From NCBI GenBank assembly GCA_963784575.1, contig CAWARU010000001.1, forward strand, positions 3,596,001-3,660,000: a stretch of DNA of 64,000 nucleotides, given 5' to 3'. Below are positions 9,054 to 18,384 of the stretch, one piece after another. A model generated the notes under the pieces. The model did no database searches and was not told the DNA's origin. It saw only the letters and a program-made list of their open reading frames with translations. Numbering within the stretch: the stretch's first letter is position 1; each line of letters begins with the position of its first letter. Origin of the DNA: CAWARU01 sp963784575. GTDB lineage: Bacteria; Pseudomonadota; Gammaproteobacteria; UBA6186; Azoamicaceae. The translations under genes and the position numbers were made by a program.

Positions 9054-10043
9054 TCAATAGCGCTGTTTTTTGGAACGATTGTAGGCATGAGATGAAAGAA
9101 AAGAAAGTAAAATAATGCCTACACTGACTATGCCTGGAACAATTTCAGGAATTGGGATAATTGCTTCTGTTAACATGAAAAGGGAGAGAGCGCCTATAGC
9201 ATAATGCGCGCCATGCTCCAAATAACGATATTGTTGCAGAGTTTTTTTGTTGACCAAAAAGAGCGTGAGGGATCGCACAAATACCGCGCCTAAAGTCAAA
9301 CCTAAAAATATGATGATGAGATCTCTTGAGATCGCAAACGCAGTAATAACCCCGTCAAAAGAAAACGATGCATCTATGGCCTCTAAATATAGAAATAAGC
9401 CAAAATTTTGGTTTTTGGGAGGATTCTGTGATAAATTATCAATCAGACTTCGTAATAATAAAAACACGATAATAGCCATTAATCCCGAGAGCAGAGCATC
9501 TACTCTATGAGATACAGGAACAGAGGTGTAGACTATCAGAAGAACAATTAAAGTCGCTAATATTTCGATGAATCGAAACTTTCCAAATCTCGCAATATTG
9601 GTTTCGATCGGTGCTAACCATTGAATCTCGCGATCATTTGTCAGAAAAAATTTGATGAACACCATCCACAGAAAAATACCGCCAAAAATTGATAAAGGAA
9701 TATGGACTTGTTCGAGATGCTTTGCATAGTTATCAGGTTGTTTGATTGCGAGTAAAAGCGTTTCCATAAACCCCAGATTGGTAATAAATGAAACCAGTAA
9801 TATGGGCAGGATAAGTCGAATGCCAAAAACTGCAATGATGATTCCGTAGCTTAAAAACCTTTTACGCCAAATGGGATCCAATTTTTTTAGTGTTTGAGCA
9901 TTTACGATGGCATTATCGAAAGATAAACTGATTTCAATTATCCCTAAGAATAATGCGAGCAAGAGTCCCTTCCATCCTCCCCAAAGGAGAGCGAGTGAAA
10001 GGGTAATGAGGGCTATGAAAGAAGAAAGCAATAATCCATGCAT
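9054..10043 (-). CDS. DUF475 / TerC-superfamily membrane protein
   Basis: A 329-residue integral membrane protein with about eight or nine predicted transmembrane helices. It carries the two repeated acidic membrane signatures of the DUF475 branch of the TerC superfamily: EISLSFDNAIVNA near residue 36 and EAIDASFSFDGVITAF near residue 223, each with Asp residues embedded in a membrane helix. TerC-type proteins are linked to metal (manganese, tellurite) homeostasis and to membrane-protein metallation; the DUF475 branch is not characterised in detail. The gene stands alone on the minus strand with a long AT-rich upstream region (10044-10365). Length is normal for the family, and I see no defect. 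Confidence 0.88.
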   Translation of the reverse strand: MHGLLLSSFIALITLSLALLWGGWKGLLLALFLGIIEISLSFDNAIVNAQTLKKLDPIWRKRFLSYGIIIAVFGIRLILPILLVSFITNLGFMETLLLAIKQPDNYAKHLEQVHIPLSIFGGIFLWMVFIKFFLTNDREIQWLAPIETNIARFGKFRFIEILATLIVLLIVYTSVPVSHRVDALLSGLMAIIVFLLLRSLIDNLSQNPPKNQNFGLFLYLEAIDASFSFDGVITAFAISRDLIIIFLGLTLGAVFVRSLTLFLVNKKTLQQYRYLEHGAHYAIGALSLFMLTEAIIPIPEIVPGIVSVGIILLSFLSSHAYNRSKKQRY

Positions 10044-10365
10044 ATTCTCTAAATTTTAGAATATTTCTGGTGTAAAAAGAATATATAATGAAAATGAATA
10101 AAAATAAGTTGCCTTATTCAATACTATTTGTGATATCTTTCACAGTATCTTTAAATCGTGACATGATGTTTCATGAAGATTTAAAGATAAATTAAATAAA
10201 GTTAAATAACTTTTTAAAAATGATGAAGATGAAAGAATGATGATAGTTTAATTAAAAAACAATTAAACATAATCAACAGTTAAATGATTAAAACAGAGTT
10301 GAATAGTTAAACAGTTAAATATTTAAAAAGTTATATAGTTAAATACAATTAAGAGGACATTTCCT
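10044..10365. repeat. AT-rich intergenic region with degenerate AGTTAAA-type repeats
   Basis: This 322-base gap separates two divergent genes and contains no gene I can support. From about 10195 to 10350 the motif AGTTAAAT or close variants (AGTTGAAT, AGTTATAT, AATTAAAC) occurs about ten times in irregular tandem order. The 5' part has a possible -10 for the minus-strand gene (TATATAAT around 10080). The ribosome site AAGAGGA for the lipoprotein gene ends the region. The repeats look like slippage products, but they could also be a protein-binding array. Confidence 0.55.
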
Positions 10366-11652
10366 ATGTCAATACTGCGCACATTATTAATCACAATTCT
10401 AGGTATCAGCTTGATCCCTCTGACTGGTTGTGAAGATATCATGATAGATTCAGTACAGCGAACAGAAAGAGACTTTTCTGGCTATGAATTCGGCAGAGAT
10501 TATGCTGAGGATGCTAGAGGGCGGCAATACGGACGCCCAGATCATTATGCCCGGAATGCGCGTGATGTACGTGATTCCCGCGATGCAAGAGACAGCCGAA
10601 TTGCTGAAGAAATTGCAAGAGACAGAGCGCACCATTCTCGCCGTAGAGAAGAAAATGCGCGTGATTGGGCGCGCTGGGATCGCTACAATCAAGAAATAAG
10701 CCGTGATCGTGCAAGACTCGCTCGTGAACAGGAAGAACGTGCTGCGAATTGGCAGCGCGAACAACGTTTGCGCAGTGAGCGAGATGCACGTGAGGCAAAA
10801 CGTGCCCTCGAACAAGCAAAAACAGATGCTGAACGTGCTCGCATCGAAAGAGAATTTCAAGATCGTCAAGCAGCATTTGCGCGTGAACGTGCTGAGCGTG
10901 AACGTCAAATGGCGCGCGATGCAGAACAAGAAAGAGCAAGACTGGATCGACGCGCAGCTGAACAACGTGCAGAACAAGCAAGAGCGGAACAGGCTAGGGC
11001 AGCACAGACCAGAGCCGAACAAGAAAGAGAACGAGTCAGAGCTGAACAACGCAGAGCGGAGCAGGCGATTCAAGCAGCAGACGCGGCCAGACGTCGCAGT
11101 GCAGAGCAAGAAGCAAATGCATTGCGTCAACGTCAAGCCGATGCCGAAGCACAAAGACGTCGTGCAGCAGAAGCAGAGCAAATACGGCAGGCTACAGAAA
11201 ATAGCCGACGAACGGCAGAGCGCGAACGACAAGCTAGGGAAGCTGAGCAAATCAGACAGGCGACAGAAAATAGTCGCAGAACGGCAGAACAGGAGCGTCA
11301 AGCGAGAGAGGCCGAACAGCGCCGCCAAGCTCAAGCTGCAGAGCAGGAACGACAAGCCAGAGATGCAGGTCAACGTCGTGCGGCTGCGGAGCAAGAAAAT
11401 CAAGCGAGACAAGCGAGAGAGGCAGAACAACGTCGTAGCCAAGCTGACGCTGATAGAGAAAGAAGATTACGTGAATCAGAAGCGAGAGCTTTGGAACGTA
11501 GCCGTGCACGCATCGAACGCGAAGCAAAAGAAGCCGCTGCCGCAGCACGACCAGCAGCACCAGCACCTTCGGCCCCAAGTTTTCCGGGAGCACCGGGCGG
11601 CCCAAGTGATGCTCCTGCAGGGGTTTTAAATCCAAACGAACTTGCAGGCTAG
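10366..11652 (+). CDS. Lipoprotein with very long Arg/Glu/Gln/Ala-rich helix
   Basis: A 428-residue lipoprotein. Residues 1-21 are a lipoprotein signal with lipobox LTGC (Cys22), followed by Glu rather than Asp, which suggests outer-membrane targeting. Residues about 40-100 are Asp/Arg/Tyr-rich; residues 100-390 are a continuous charged helix of repeated AEQ, RRA, ARE and ERQA units with near-duplicate blocks such as IRQATENSRRTAE, present twice. The last 35 residues are Pro/Ala/Gly-rich. A rod this long anchored in a membrane could span the periplasm (compare Lpp, or TolA-like domains), but no known family is clear. The biased composition creates long empty frames on both strands here, which are not genes. 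A hairpin at 11710-11747 may end the transcript. Confidence 0.75.
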   Translation: MSILRTLLITILGISLIPLTGCEDIMIDSVQRTERDFSGYEFGRDYAEDARGRQYGRPDHYARNARDVRDSRDARDSRIAEEIARDRAHHSRRREENARDWARWDRYNQEISRDRARLAREQEERAANWQREQRLRSERDAREAKRALEQAKTDAERARIEREFQDRQAAFARERAERERQMARDAEQERARLDRRAAEQRAEQARAEQARAAQTRAEQERERVRAEQRRAEQAIQAADAARRRSAEQEANALRQRQADAEAQRRRAAEAEQIRQATENSRRTAERERQAREAEQIRQATENSRRTAEQERQAREAEQRRQAQAAEQERQARDAGQRRAAAEQENQARQAREAEQRRSQADADRERRLRESEARALERSRARIEREAKEAAAAARPAAPAPSAPSFPGAPGGPSDAPAGVLNPNELAG

Positions 11653-11709
11653 AATCTGAGATCTTCTTCTGAGATCTCCTCTGGATTCTGAAATCTTCGA
11701 AATCTAAAG

Positions 11710-11747
11710 ATCCCCTATGTGTTATATGTTAAATTGACATAGGGGAT
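11710..11747 (+). terminator. Hairpin downstream of the lipoprotein gene
   Basis: ATCCCCTATGT at 11710-11720 pairs perfectly with its complement at 11737-11747 across a 16-base AT-rich loop. There is no U-tract, so it is either a weak terminator, an RNA-stabilising end or an unrelated palindrome. The preceding bases (11655-11700) also contain short GAGATCT-type repeats. Confidence 0.4.
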
Positions 11748-11926
11748 TCCCCATTGCAGCTATGCAGCAGTATTTTCACTTTATATTAAAAATATTAAAA
11801 TTAAACTAAAATTAGATTAGAATATTTTTCGAATATCAAATATATCGAATATATCGAATATAAAGTATTTGGATATTTAACTGCATATACACTTTTATAC
11901 ATTTAAGCATTTTGAGGTGATTTATT

Positions 11927-13105
11927 ATGTTGAGTGAAAAAGAAATTGCTGAATTAATCGATTTTGCAAGTAAAGCGAAGAATTTTGAGAAATTGCTGGA
12001 TGCAGGATCCACCAATCCATCAGATTGGAAGGACTTAATCGCCAACGTAGATAAAGCCTGTCAAATCATCACTCTTGTCTCAGAAGATAAATTGAAAATG
12101 AAAAACGCGACAGGCCGGGGCTTAATCCTGGAAGCTTGTTTAGGCTATTTAGCGCAGCGAAACTCTGATGTCGCCATTAAACTCTTAAATCTTGCAGTAC
12201 AAGTCGATCCCAATATCGCTGCCGTAAATATCGTAAAAAAAATACCTGCGCTCACTACTGCCTATAAAGCAATATTAGCTAAAAAAGAGGAAGACGCTCG
12301 GGAAGAAAAAGCATTCAGAGAACAACTTTTTCCCAAAATGCAAAAATTAAAGGCAGAAGATCGAAAAACATCGCAGGAAAAAAGCAGAGAATATCCATTC
12401 TTTACTTTGAATGAAGAAGATGTTTTTATGCTGAACAATATCGCTGATATTTTTAATTCTGCAATCCAAGATGGCAAATTTAATATTCAACTTGTAGATA
12501 AAGATTTTGTAACGCAATTACTCAGCAATGAACCCAATTTTGAGAGATTGTGTACCATTATGAGATTTTGTGAAGTCAATCCAAATCTTACAGCAGAGAC
12601 TGGGAATCTGGAGGATATTAAGGAAAATGCAAAAACAATTCGTAACGGAGTCGCGCAACTGATTCATTCTGAAGCTGAACTTTTTCGAGATGACGCACAT
12701 CAACATCCGATCAGTGATAGGCTAAAGAAAATAAATAAAACCATGGACAAAATAGGAGCAGCTTTGGATGTTACAGTAGAACGACATGGCACAGAAACGC
12801 CGGATGCTTATGAATTAAGAAGATCGAGTATCCGAAGACAAGCCCTACTAGATGCTTTTCCAAAATTCAGCGCAATGGAAAGTGATGATGACCACCATGA
12901 TCGCGGATTACTAGCGCTTTCTGCCGGGGAATTTGCAGCAGAAACTTTAAAAGCGGCGGCATCACTGTCACAATCGATGTCCTTATCACTTTCCGGACAA
13001 ATGCCAAGTGCCACGGCTGCAGCAAGCGATGCTTCAGACAGAAAGAGCGGGCGCGATGTCAGTAGTACTCCAAAAGAAGGTGGTTCCAAAAGAAAGTTTT
13101 CCTAG
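11927..13105 (+). CDS. Helical hypothetical protein, 392 residues
   Basis: A soluble, mostly alpha-helical protein with ribosome site TTGAGGTGA before the ATG. Residues 1-125 form helices resembling an alpha-solenoid; residues 125-160 are a Lys/Glu-rich linker; residues 165-290 contain a second helical block; residues 330-392 are Ser/Ala-rich and disordered and end KRKFS. There is no signal peptide and no catalytic motif that I recognise. The layout (helical body plus polar Ser-rich C-terminal tail) fits many Dot/Icm-type effectors, but no specific family is recognised and this is inference. A region of short AT-rich ATATCGAATA repeats precedes it at 11830-11870. Confidence 0.65.
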   Translation: MLSEKEIAELIDFASKAKNFEKLLDAGSTNPSDWKDLIANVDKACQIITLVSEDKLKMKNATGRGLILEACLGYLAQRNSDVAIKLLNLAVQVDPNIAAVNIVKKIPALTTAYKAILAKKEEDAREEKAFREQLFPKMQKLKAEDRKTSQEKSREYPFFTLNEEDVFMLNNIADIFNSAIQDGKFNIQLVDKDFVTQLLSNEPNFERLCTIMRFCEVNPNLTAETGNLEDIKENAKTIRNGVAQLIHSEAELFRDDAHQHPISDRLKKINKTMDKIGAALDVTVERHGTETPDAYELRRSSIRRQALLDAFPKFSAMESDDDHHDRGLLALSAGEFAAETLKAAASLSQSMSLSLSGQMPSATAAASDASDRKSGRDVSSTPKEGGSKRKFS

Positions 13106-13192
13106 AAGAAAGTTGTTCTAATTTCGGAACTTTAAATATCTGGCTATATCAAATCGAAATAATTGGAGTTGTGATAACAATTTTAATCCAGT

Positions 13193-13963
13193 ATGATTCT
13201 TGTTATGGATACAAGAATACCCCTGGTTGTCGGTAATTGGAAAATGCATGGCAGAAAAGCCATGGTAGAGAATTTTATTCAGGAATTTAGCACCACCGCC
13301 GTCGCTGCTCCCCTTAAAAATGCATCCCTTGAGATAGCCATTTGCCCCCCCTTTGTATATCTTGAACAAACACGGGAGTTATTAAAAAACTCAGACTTAG
13401 CGATTAAGTTAGGCGCGCAAAATTGCTATTTTGAAGACATGGGTGCATTTACGGGTGAAGTGTCTCCAAGTATGTTGAATAACATAGGGTGTGCCTATGT
13501 GATATTGGGTCACTCTGAAAGACGGCAGTTGTTTGCTGAAACCGATGCAATCATTGCAAAAAAATGCCAATCAGCGTATGATGCTGGATTAATCCCCATC
13601 CTTTGTGTGGGAGAGACGGCAGATGAACGTTCTCTAGGCAAAACTTTTGATATTGTCGCAAGACAATTAGAGACTGTGATTTCATCAGGGAAAATAGCAA
13701 AATTCGTTTTAGCCTATGAACCTGTTTGGGCTATTGGAACTGGGGTGACCGCAAGTCCTGCTCAAGCTGAGGAAGTTCATCACTTCTTGCGTGAAAAGCT
13801 ATCACAATATGGAGCTTCCAACACAAGAATTTTGTATGGCGGCAGCGTGAAGCCTGGCAATGCAAAGGAACTTTTCCTGCAGCCAAATATTGATGGCGGA
13901 TTAATTGGCGGTGCTTCGCTGATAGCACGAGATTTCTTTGAGATCTGTAAAGCGGCAGTTTGA
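13193..13963 (+). CDS. tpiA: Triosephosphate isomerase
   Basis: Interconverts dihydroxyacetone phosphate and glyceraldehyde 3-phosphate in glycolysis and gluconeogenesis. Family signatures are all present: PLVVGNWKMHG with the substrate-binding Asn/Lys at the N-terminus, GHSERR with the catalytic His, AYEPVWAIGTG with the catalytic Glu and the start of loop 6, and the phosphate-binding LYGGSVKPGN and IDGGLIGGAS. At 256 residues it is the usual length. An alternative ATG at 13205, four codons in, would give the more typical start (MDTRIPLVV); neither start has a convincing ribosome site. The gene order tpiA-secG-tRNA-Leu-nuoA is the one I know from Coxiella and Legionella. secG starts 33 bases downstream, so the two are probably co-transcribed. 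Confidence 0.97.
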   Translation: MILVMDTRIPLVVGNWKMHGRKAMVENFIQEFSTTAVAAPLKNASLEIAICPPFVYLEQTRELLKNSDLAIKLGAQNCYFEDMGAFTGEVSPSMLNNIGCAYVILGHSERRQLFAETDAIIAKKCQSAYDAGLIPILCVGETADERSLGKTFDIVARQLETVISSGKIAKFVLAYEPVWAIGTGVTASPAQAEEVHHFLREKLSQYGASNTRILYGGSVKPGNAKELFLQPNIDGGLIGGASLIARDFFEICKAAV

Positions 13964-13996
13964 ACCAACAAGCTGCAAGCAACTAGAGAGAATTGT

Positions 13997-14491
13997 ATGG
14001 AACAAATTTTATTAATAATACATGTGACGATTGCCTTTGTATTGATTGGTCTTATATTGATTCAACAAGGTAAAGGTGCTGAAGTAGGTGCGAGCTTTGG
14101 TAGCGGGGCATCGCAGACTGTATTTGGTAGTCAGGGTTCCGGCTCTTTTTTAACTCGATTAACAGCAATTTTAATCACCTTATTTTTTATTACCTGCTTG
14201 TCTCTAGGATATTTAACCAATCATCGAGCACGGCCAACGAGCATTGACGAATTGATTAACAAAGTACAACCGAGCAGGAATTCCGCAGATTTAGAACCTG
14301 CCAGTACAGACTCCGCAATTGGTGGCGAAGCTACGCCCTCTGGTCAAGGTGCAGCAATGCGCACTGGTCAGAAAGTGAAAAAGGAAGTCCCTGTATCACA
14401 AGAAATTCCTACAGCAGATGAAATCCCTGCCGCAAATGCAAATAAAGCTTCATCAGGTAATGCAGCTCCCGCAGGTAAGGAAAAAAATTAG
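13997..14491 (+). CDS. secG: Preprotein translocase subunit SecG
   Basis: Small inner-membrane subunit of the SecYEG channel that helps SecA-driven export. Two membrane helices are visible (residues 4-22 and 52-72), linked by the conserved cytoplasmic loop QQGKGAEVGASFGSGASQTVFGS, quoted here in outline at residues 24-46, which is the family signature. At 164 residues it is longer than the roughly 110 usual in enterobacteria: residues 80-164 are a polar Ala/Ser/Lys/Pro-rich extension ending GKEKN. It follows tpiA closely and is followed 20 bases later by tRNA-Leu, a conserved gammaproteobacterial arrangement. Confidence 0.94.
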   Translation: MEQILLIIHVTIAFVLIGLILIQQGKGAEVGASFGSGASQTVFGSQGSGSFLTRLTAILITLFFITCLSLGYLTNHRARPTSIDELINKVQPSRNSADLEPASTDSAIGGEATPSGQGAAMRTGQKVKKEVPVSQEIPTADEIPAANANKASSGNAAPAGKEKN

Positions 14492-14511
14492 AACGATAAC
14501 TTCAATCAACA

Positions 14512-14596
14512 GCCGAAGTGGTGAAATTGGTATACACGCTACCTTGAGGTGGTAGTGGCGCAAGCCGTGCCGGTTCGAGTCCGGCCTTCGGCACCA
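14512..14596 (+). tRNA. tRNA-Leu (anticodon GAG)
   Basis: An 85-base class II tRNA with encoded CCA. The acceptor stem GCCGAAG pairs with CTTCGGC; the D-loop, the anticodon loop with GAG (loop TTGAGGT), the long variable arm typical of tRNA-Leu and the T-loop GGTTCGAGTCC are all recognisable. It reads CUC and CUU codons. It lies between secG and nuoA, the expected place in this gene order. A small hairpin at 14603-14627 follows and may end the secG-tRNA transcript. Confidence 0.95.
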
Positions 14597-14812
14597 TCTA
14601 AAATCCAGAGACCTCCGTTTTCTGGATGCCTGTCTCCGAACAGCTATCCTATATCTCTTGCTACTATGTCTCACGCTACCTCTAGTTTCTAATCACTAGA
14701 ATGTAGTATCATCAAAATGTTATCCAGTGTATATCCGATATTTAACTGGGCTTGTAAATGTAACTTGTAATAGTAACTTGTAACTTTTACCTTTAGTGAT
14801 TAGTAACTGAAT

Positions 14813-15169
14813 ATGATTGAACAATACTTTCCAATTTTGTTGTTTATCATCATTGGTATCATTTTTGGGCTTGTCCCTCTCATATTGGGGGCAATCTTAG
14901 GTCCAAATCGTCCGACGCCTCCCAAAAATGCTCCTTATGAATGCGGCTTCGATGCATTTGGCGATGCCAGAATGAAATTTGATATACGTTTTTATTTAAT
15001 CGCCATTCTTTTCATTATCTTTGATTTAGAAATTGTGTTCTTTTTTCCATGGGCTGTCGTGATCAACGAAATTGGTTTAGCTGGTTTACTTGCAATGGCC
15101 GTATTTCTTGGCTTATTGATTGTAGGTTTTATCTACGAGTGGCGAAAGGGGGCTTTAGAGTGGGAATAG
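14813..15169 (+). CDS. nuoA: NADH-quinone oxidoreductase subunit A
   Basis: Membrane subunit of respiratory complex I, next to the quinone site. The 118 residues form three transmembrane helices (about 5-28, 62-84, 88-110). Family marks: PYECGFDAFGDAR in the long loop after helix 1 (the conserved Cys and acidic residues), then FDIRFYLIAILFIIFDLEIVF. The start ATG follows a 216-base gap after tRNA-Leu that carries TAACTTGTAA-type short repeats and no clear consensus promoter. It is the first gene of the nuoA-N operon; its stop overlaps the nuoB GTG start. Confidence 0.96.
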   Translation: MIEQYFPILLFIIIGIIFGLVPLILGAILGPNRPTPPKNAPYECGFDAFGDARMKFDIRFYLIAILFIIFDLEIVFFFPWAVVINEIGLAGLLAMAVFLGLLIVGFIYEWRKGALEWE

Positions 15170-15753
15170 AAGGCGTTTTCAAGCAAGGTTTTATGACAAC
15201 CACCTTAGATCAATTAATCAATTGGGCTAGAACAGGCTCGCTCTGGCCAGTCGCGTTTGGTCTAGCCTGTTGCGCTGTTGAAATGATGCATGCCGCCACT
15301 TCCAGATATGATCTGGATCGCTTTGGAATGTTTTTTCGACCGAGTCCGAGGCAATCTGATGTGATGATCGTTGCGGGTACGCTTTGCAATAAAATGGCGC
15401 CAGCCCTGCGTCGCGTCTATGACCAAATGGCGGATCCAAAATGGGTTATTTCCATGGGTTCCTGTGCTAATGGCGGAGGTTACTATCATTATTCTTATGC
15501 CGTGACGCGCGGCTGCGATCGCATCGTTCCTGTCGATATTTATGTCCCGGGTTGTCCACCCACCGCGGAAGCATTGGTCTATGGTGTTATTCAATTGCAG
15601 AATAAAATAAAAAGAACCAGTACTATTGCGAGAACGGATCACAATAAAGCCGTAAAGAATGCAGGAAAGAATGCTGAAAAAAATACCCTGCTCAGTGCAA
15701 AAACCAATAATTCGATCCTGATATTGGATGATAAGCTCCGGGAACACTCGTAA
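15160..15753 (+). CDS. nuoB: NADH-quinone oxidoreductase subunit B
   Basis: Peripheral-arm subunit holding cluster N2, the last iron-sulphur cluster before quinone. Cluster ligands are visible: adjacent Cys in ACCAVEMMH, Cys in GSCANGGGYY, and Cys in VPGCPPTAEAL. I place the start at the GTG at 15160, which overlaps the end of nuoA and gives the family N-terminus GIEGVFKQGF-MTTT; the ATG at 15193 is an alternative. The core ends near residue 160 and is followed by a roughly 37-residue polar tail (KNAGKNAEKN and beyond) that is longer than usual and may be disordered. nuoC follows at once. Confidence 0.95.
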   Translation: MGIEGVFKQGFMTTTLDQLINWARTGSLWPVAFGLACCAVEMMHAATSRYDLDRFGMFFRPSPRQSDVMIVAGTLCNKMAPALRRVYDQMADPKWVISMGSCANGGGYYHYSYAVTRGCDRIVPVDIYVPGCPPTAEALVYGVIQLQNKIKRTSTIARTDHNKAVKNAGKNAEKNTLLSAKTNNSILILDDKLREHS

Positions 15754-15754
15754 T

Positions 15755-16426
15755 ATGCAGCAATATATGCAGCAATATATGCAGCAATTGATGGAATCTT
15801 TGCAGGCACACTTTGGTGATAAAGCACTGGAGTTTAATGATAAATCGAATGAACTGACGTTGGAAGTTCTGCCTTCCGACCTCAAAAAAACAGCATTGAC
15901 ATTGAGAGATGATGAAAACTTCAAATTTGAAATGTTAATGGATCTCGCTGGGGTAGATTACCTGCACTATGGTTACTCAGAATGGGAAACCAATTCTGCA
16001 ACCAATAAGGGCTTTTCCCGTGGCGTAGAAACTGAGGCACCCAAAAAACCTTGGAACAAGCCGCGCTTTGCAGTGGTTTATCATTTGCTGTCCATATCAA
16101 AGAATCAGCGTTTGCGCTTAAAATGCTTTGCAGAAGCTGATCCACCCGTCGTTCCTTCCATCATCGAGATTTGGAATTCTGCCAATTGGTATGAGCGCGA
16201 GGCATTTGATTTATTCGGCATATTTTTTGATGGTCATCCGGATTTGCGTCGCCTTCTAACAGATTATGGCTTTATTGGCCATCCTTTCCGAAAAGATTTT
16301 CCACTGATTGGGAAAGTAGAAGTCCGTTATTCAGCGGCCGATGGCCGCGTCATTTATCAACCGGTCACCATTCCACCGCGCACTTTGGTGCCAAAAACGA
16401 TTCGGGATGATCACCGCTATGATTGA
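15755..16426 (+). CDS. nuoC: NADH-quinone oxidoreductase subunit C
   Basis: Peripheral-arm subunit (30-kDa family) that supports NuoB and NuoD. About 223 residues. The conserved C-terminal signature is present: NWYEREAFDLFGIFFDGHPDLRRLL (given here in outline; key residues W, E-R-E, D-x-F-G, H-P-D-L-R-R), then DYGFIGHPFRKDFP. The first codons sit in a 12-base unit repeated three times (15755-15790), encoding MQQY-MQQY-MQQL, so the exact start is uncertain. A start at 15728 is possible but would overlap nuoB by 26 bases. It is separated from nuoD by a short gap with degenerate CGCTATGATTGA repeats. Confidence 0.93.
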   Translation: MQQYMQQYMQQLMESLQAHFGDKALEFNDKSNELTLEVLPSDLKKTALTLRDDENFKFEMLMDLAGVDYLHYGYSEWETNSATNKGFSRGVETEAPKKPWNKPRFAVVYHLLSISKNQRLRLKCFAEADPPVVPSIIEIWNSANWYEREAFDLFGIFFDGHPDLRRLLTDYGFIGHPFRKDFPLIGKVEVRYSAADGRVIYQPVTIPPRTLVPKTIRDDHRYD

Positions 16427-16471
16427 CAGCGTTATGATTGAAACCGCTACGATTAGTATTAGGAATGAAAA

Positions 16472-17793
16472 ATGTCTATGATGGATGCCGAAACAGCGGC
16501 CAAGGTCGAAGATTTAGCGAGCTTCTCTCCTGAAAGAGTAACCGAATTTCAGAATATCACTGTCAATTTTGGTCCGCAGCATCCTGCTGCCCATGGTGTG
16601 TTGCGTTTAATCTTAGAAATGGATGGTGAAGTGGTGCAACGCGCCGATCCGCACATCGGATTATTGCATCGAGCGCACTGAAAAATTAGCCGAAATCAAA
16701 CCCTTTAATCAAAGCATTGGTTATATGGACAGGCTCGATTACGTTTCCATGATGTGCAATGAACATGGTTATGTATTAGCCATTGAAAAATTGCTGGGTA
16801 TCGAACCGCCCATCCGTGCCCAATATATTCGAGTGATGTTTGATGAAATCACACGAATCTTAAATCATTTACTGTGGTTAGGAGCCATGCGTTTGATATT
16901 GGCGCCATGACTGTTATTTCTCTATTGCTTTCGAGAACGAGAAGATTTGATGGATTGTTATGAAGCAGTTTCGGGTGCGCGAATGCATGCTACTTATTAT
17001 CGTCCTGGCGGGGTTTATCGAGATCTGCCAGATGCGATGCCAAAATACAAACCTTCTCAATGGCATAACGAAAAAGAAATAGCGAAAATCAATGAAAATC
17101 GCGAAGGCACTTTACTGGATTTTATCTGAGGATTTTACCCAACGATTCCCGGGTCTCGTGGATGAATATGAAAATTTATTGACAGACAATCGTATTTGGA
17201 AACAACGAACCGTTGGATATTGGGGTAGTCTCCACAGAGCGTGCATTGCAGCTTGGCTTTACTGGTCCTATGTTGCGAGGTTCTGGCGTTGCATGGGATT
17301 TACGAAAGAAACAGCCCTATGCCGTTTATGACAAAATGGATTTTGATATTCCGATCGGCAAGAAGGGTGATAGTTATGATCGCTATTTAGTGCGCGTGGA
17401 AGAAATGCGTCAATCTAATCGCATCATTCGCAATGTGTTCAGTGGCTCCGAAAAAATCCAGGTCCCGTATTGCTTGCAGATTATAAAGTTACCCAGCCGC
17501 CGCGTGCTGAAATGAAAAAAGACATGGAAGTTTTGATTCATCATTTTAAATTATTTACTGAAGGCTATTCAGTGCCTGAAGGCGAGGTATATTCCGCCAT
17601 TGAACATCCCAAAGGAGAATTTGGGGTTTATATTATTTCAGATGGTGCCAATAAACCCTATCGTGTCAAGGTGCGTGCAGCGGGTTTTGCTCACTTCGCA
17701 GCGCTCGATGAAATGGTTCGCGGCCATATGTTAGCGGATGTCGTAGCTGTGATTGGCACGCAGGATATTGTTTTTGGGGAAATTGATAGATAA
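16472..17793 (+). pseudogene. nuoD: NADH-quinone oxidoreductase subunit D, interrupted by six frameshifts
   Basis: The 49-kDa subunit that forms the quinone pocket. The whole protein can be followed through three frames: ITVNFGPQHPAAHGVLR at the start, SIGYMDRLDYVSMMCNEH, HATYYRPGG, RIWKQRTVG, TERALQLGFTGPMLRGSG, and VIGTQDIVFGEIDR at the end. By comparing with the family I place six single-base events: an extra base near 16674, a missing C after 16886, an extra A at 16916, an extra T at 17127, an extra A at 17217 and a missing C after 17431. Between the events the sequence is well conserved and I see no base-substitution stop. As written it cannot be translated. Either the gene died very recently or the sequence is locally inaccurate. 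Confidence 0.9.
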
Positions 17794-17821
17794 TGTTACT
17801 GTATTCGGAGATAAACAGATA

Positions 17822-18311
17822 ATGACTGTTGTTGCGGTATTGTCCTTAAAAGTGAAGCAAGCCATTGATAAATGGTTGAAAAAATTTCCACCTGATCAAA
17901 AACAATCAGCACGTTTTGCAGGCTTTAACAATAGTTCAGGAAGAAAATGATGGCCATTTAACAGAGCCTTTGATGGATGCAGTCGCTGCTTATTTAGGCA
18001 TTCCTAAAATTGCAGTTTATGAAGTAGCAAGTTTTTATAGTATGTTTGAATTAAAGCCGGTCGGCAGGCACAAAATTGGTGTTTGTACCAATATTTCCTG
18101 CAAGCTTTGTGACGTGGACAGTGTTGTGAAACACTTGGAAAAAAGACTTAATATTAGTTTTGGGGAAACAACCCCAGATGGGCGCTTTACTTTAAAATCG
18201 GTAGAATGCCTGGCAGCCTGCGGGACTGCGCCTGTGATGCAAATTGGTCCCAAATATTATGAAAATCTCACCGCTGAGAAAGTGGATGCCATTTTGGCAG
18301 AATTGGAGTAG
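17822..18311 (+). pseudogene. nuoE: NADH-quinone oxidoreductase subunit E, one frameshift
   Basis: The 24-kDa subunit, which carries a [2Fe-2S] cluster next to NuoF. The ATG at 17822 follows a GGAG site. The first 30 residues (LSLKVKQAIDKWLKKFP) are in one frame; an extra C at 17912 moves the rest to another frame, beginning VLQALTIVQEEN. The cluster-binding Cys residues are present in the second part: GVCTNISCKLC and ECLAACGTAPVM. Without the extra base a normal-length protein of about 162 residues would result. It sits between nuoD and nuoF in the standard order. The single indel in an otherwise perfectly conserved gene suggests recent loss or sequencing error. Confidence 0.9.
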
Positions 18312-18384
18312 TAAATGTCGAAAGTATCAAAGGTATCAAAAGTATCAAGAGCACCGAGAGCATTGAGAGCATCGAGAGTCATGC

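Noticed and set aside
10450..11635. Long open frames on both strands within the lipoprotein gene
   Set aside because: The highly biased Arg/Glu/Gln/Ala codons leave few stops in other frames. The lipobox, ribosome site and protein pattern support only the plus-strand lipoprotein.
14453..14674. Open frame antisense to tRNA-Leu
   Set aside because: The pattern RRPDSNRHG is a common false translation of the reverse strand of tRNA genes; no real protein is supported.
16472..17793. Programmed frameshifting or transcript slippage in nuoD
   Set aside because: The indels are not at slippery heptamers or homopolymer runs and go in both directions; six programmed events in one gene are implausible.
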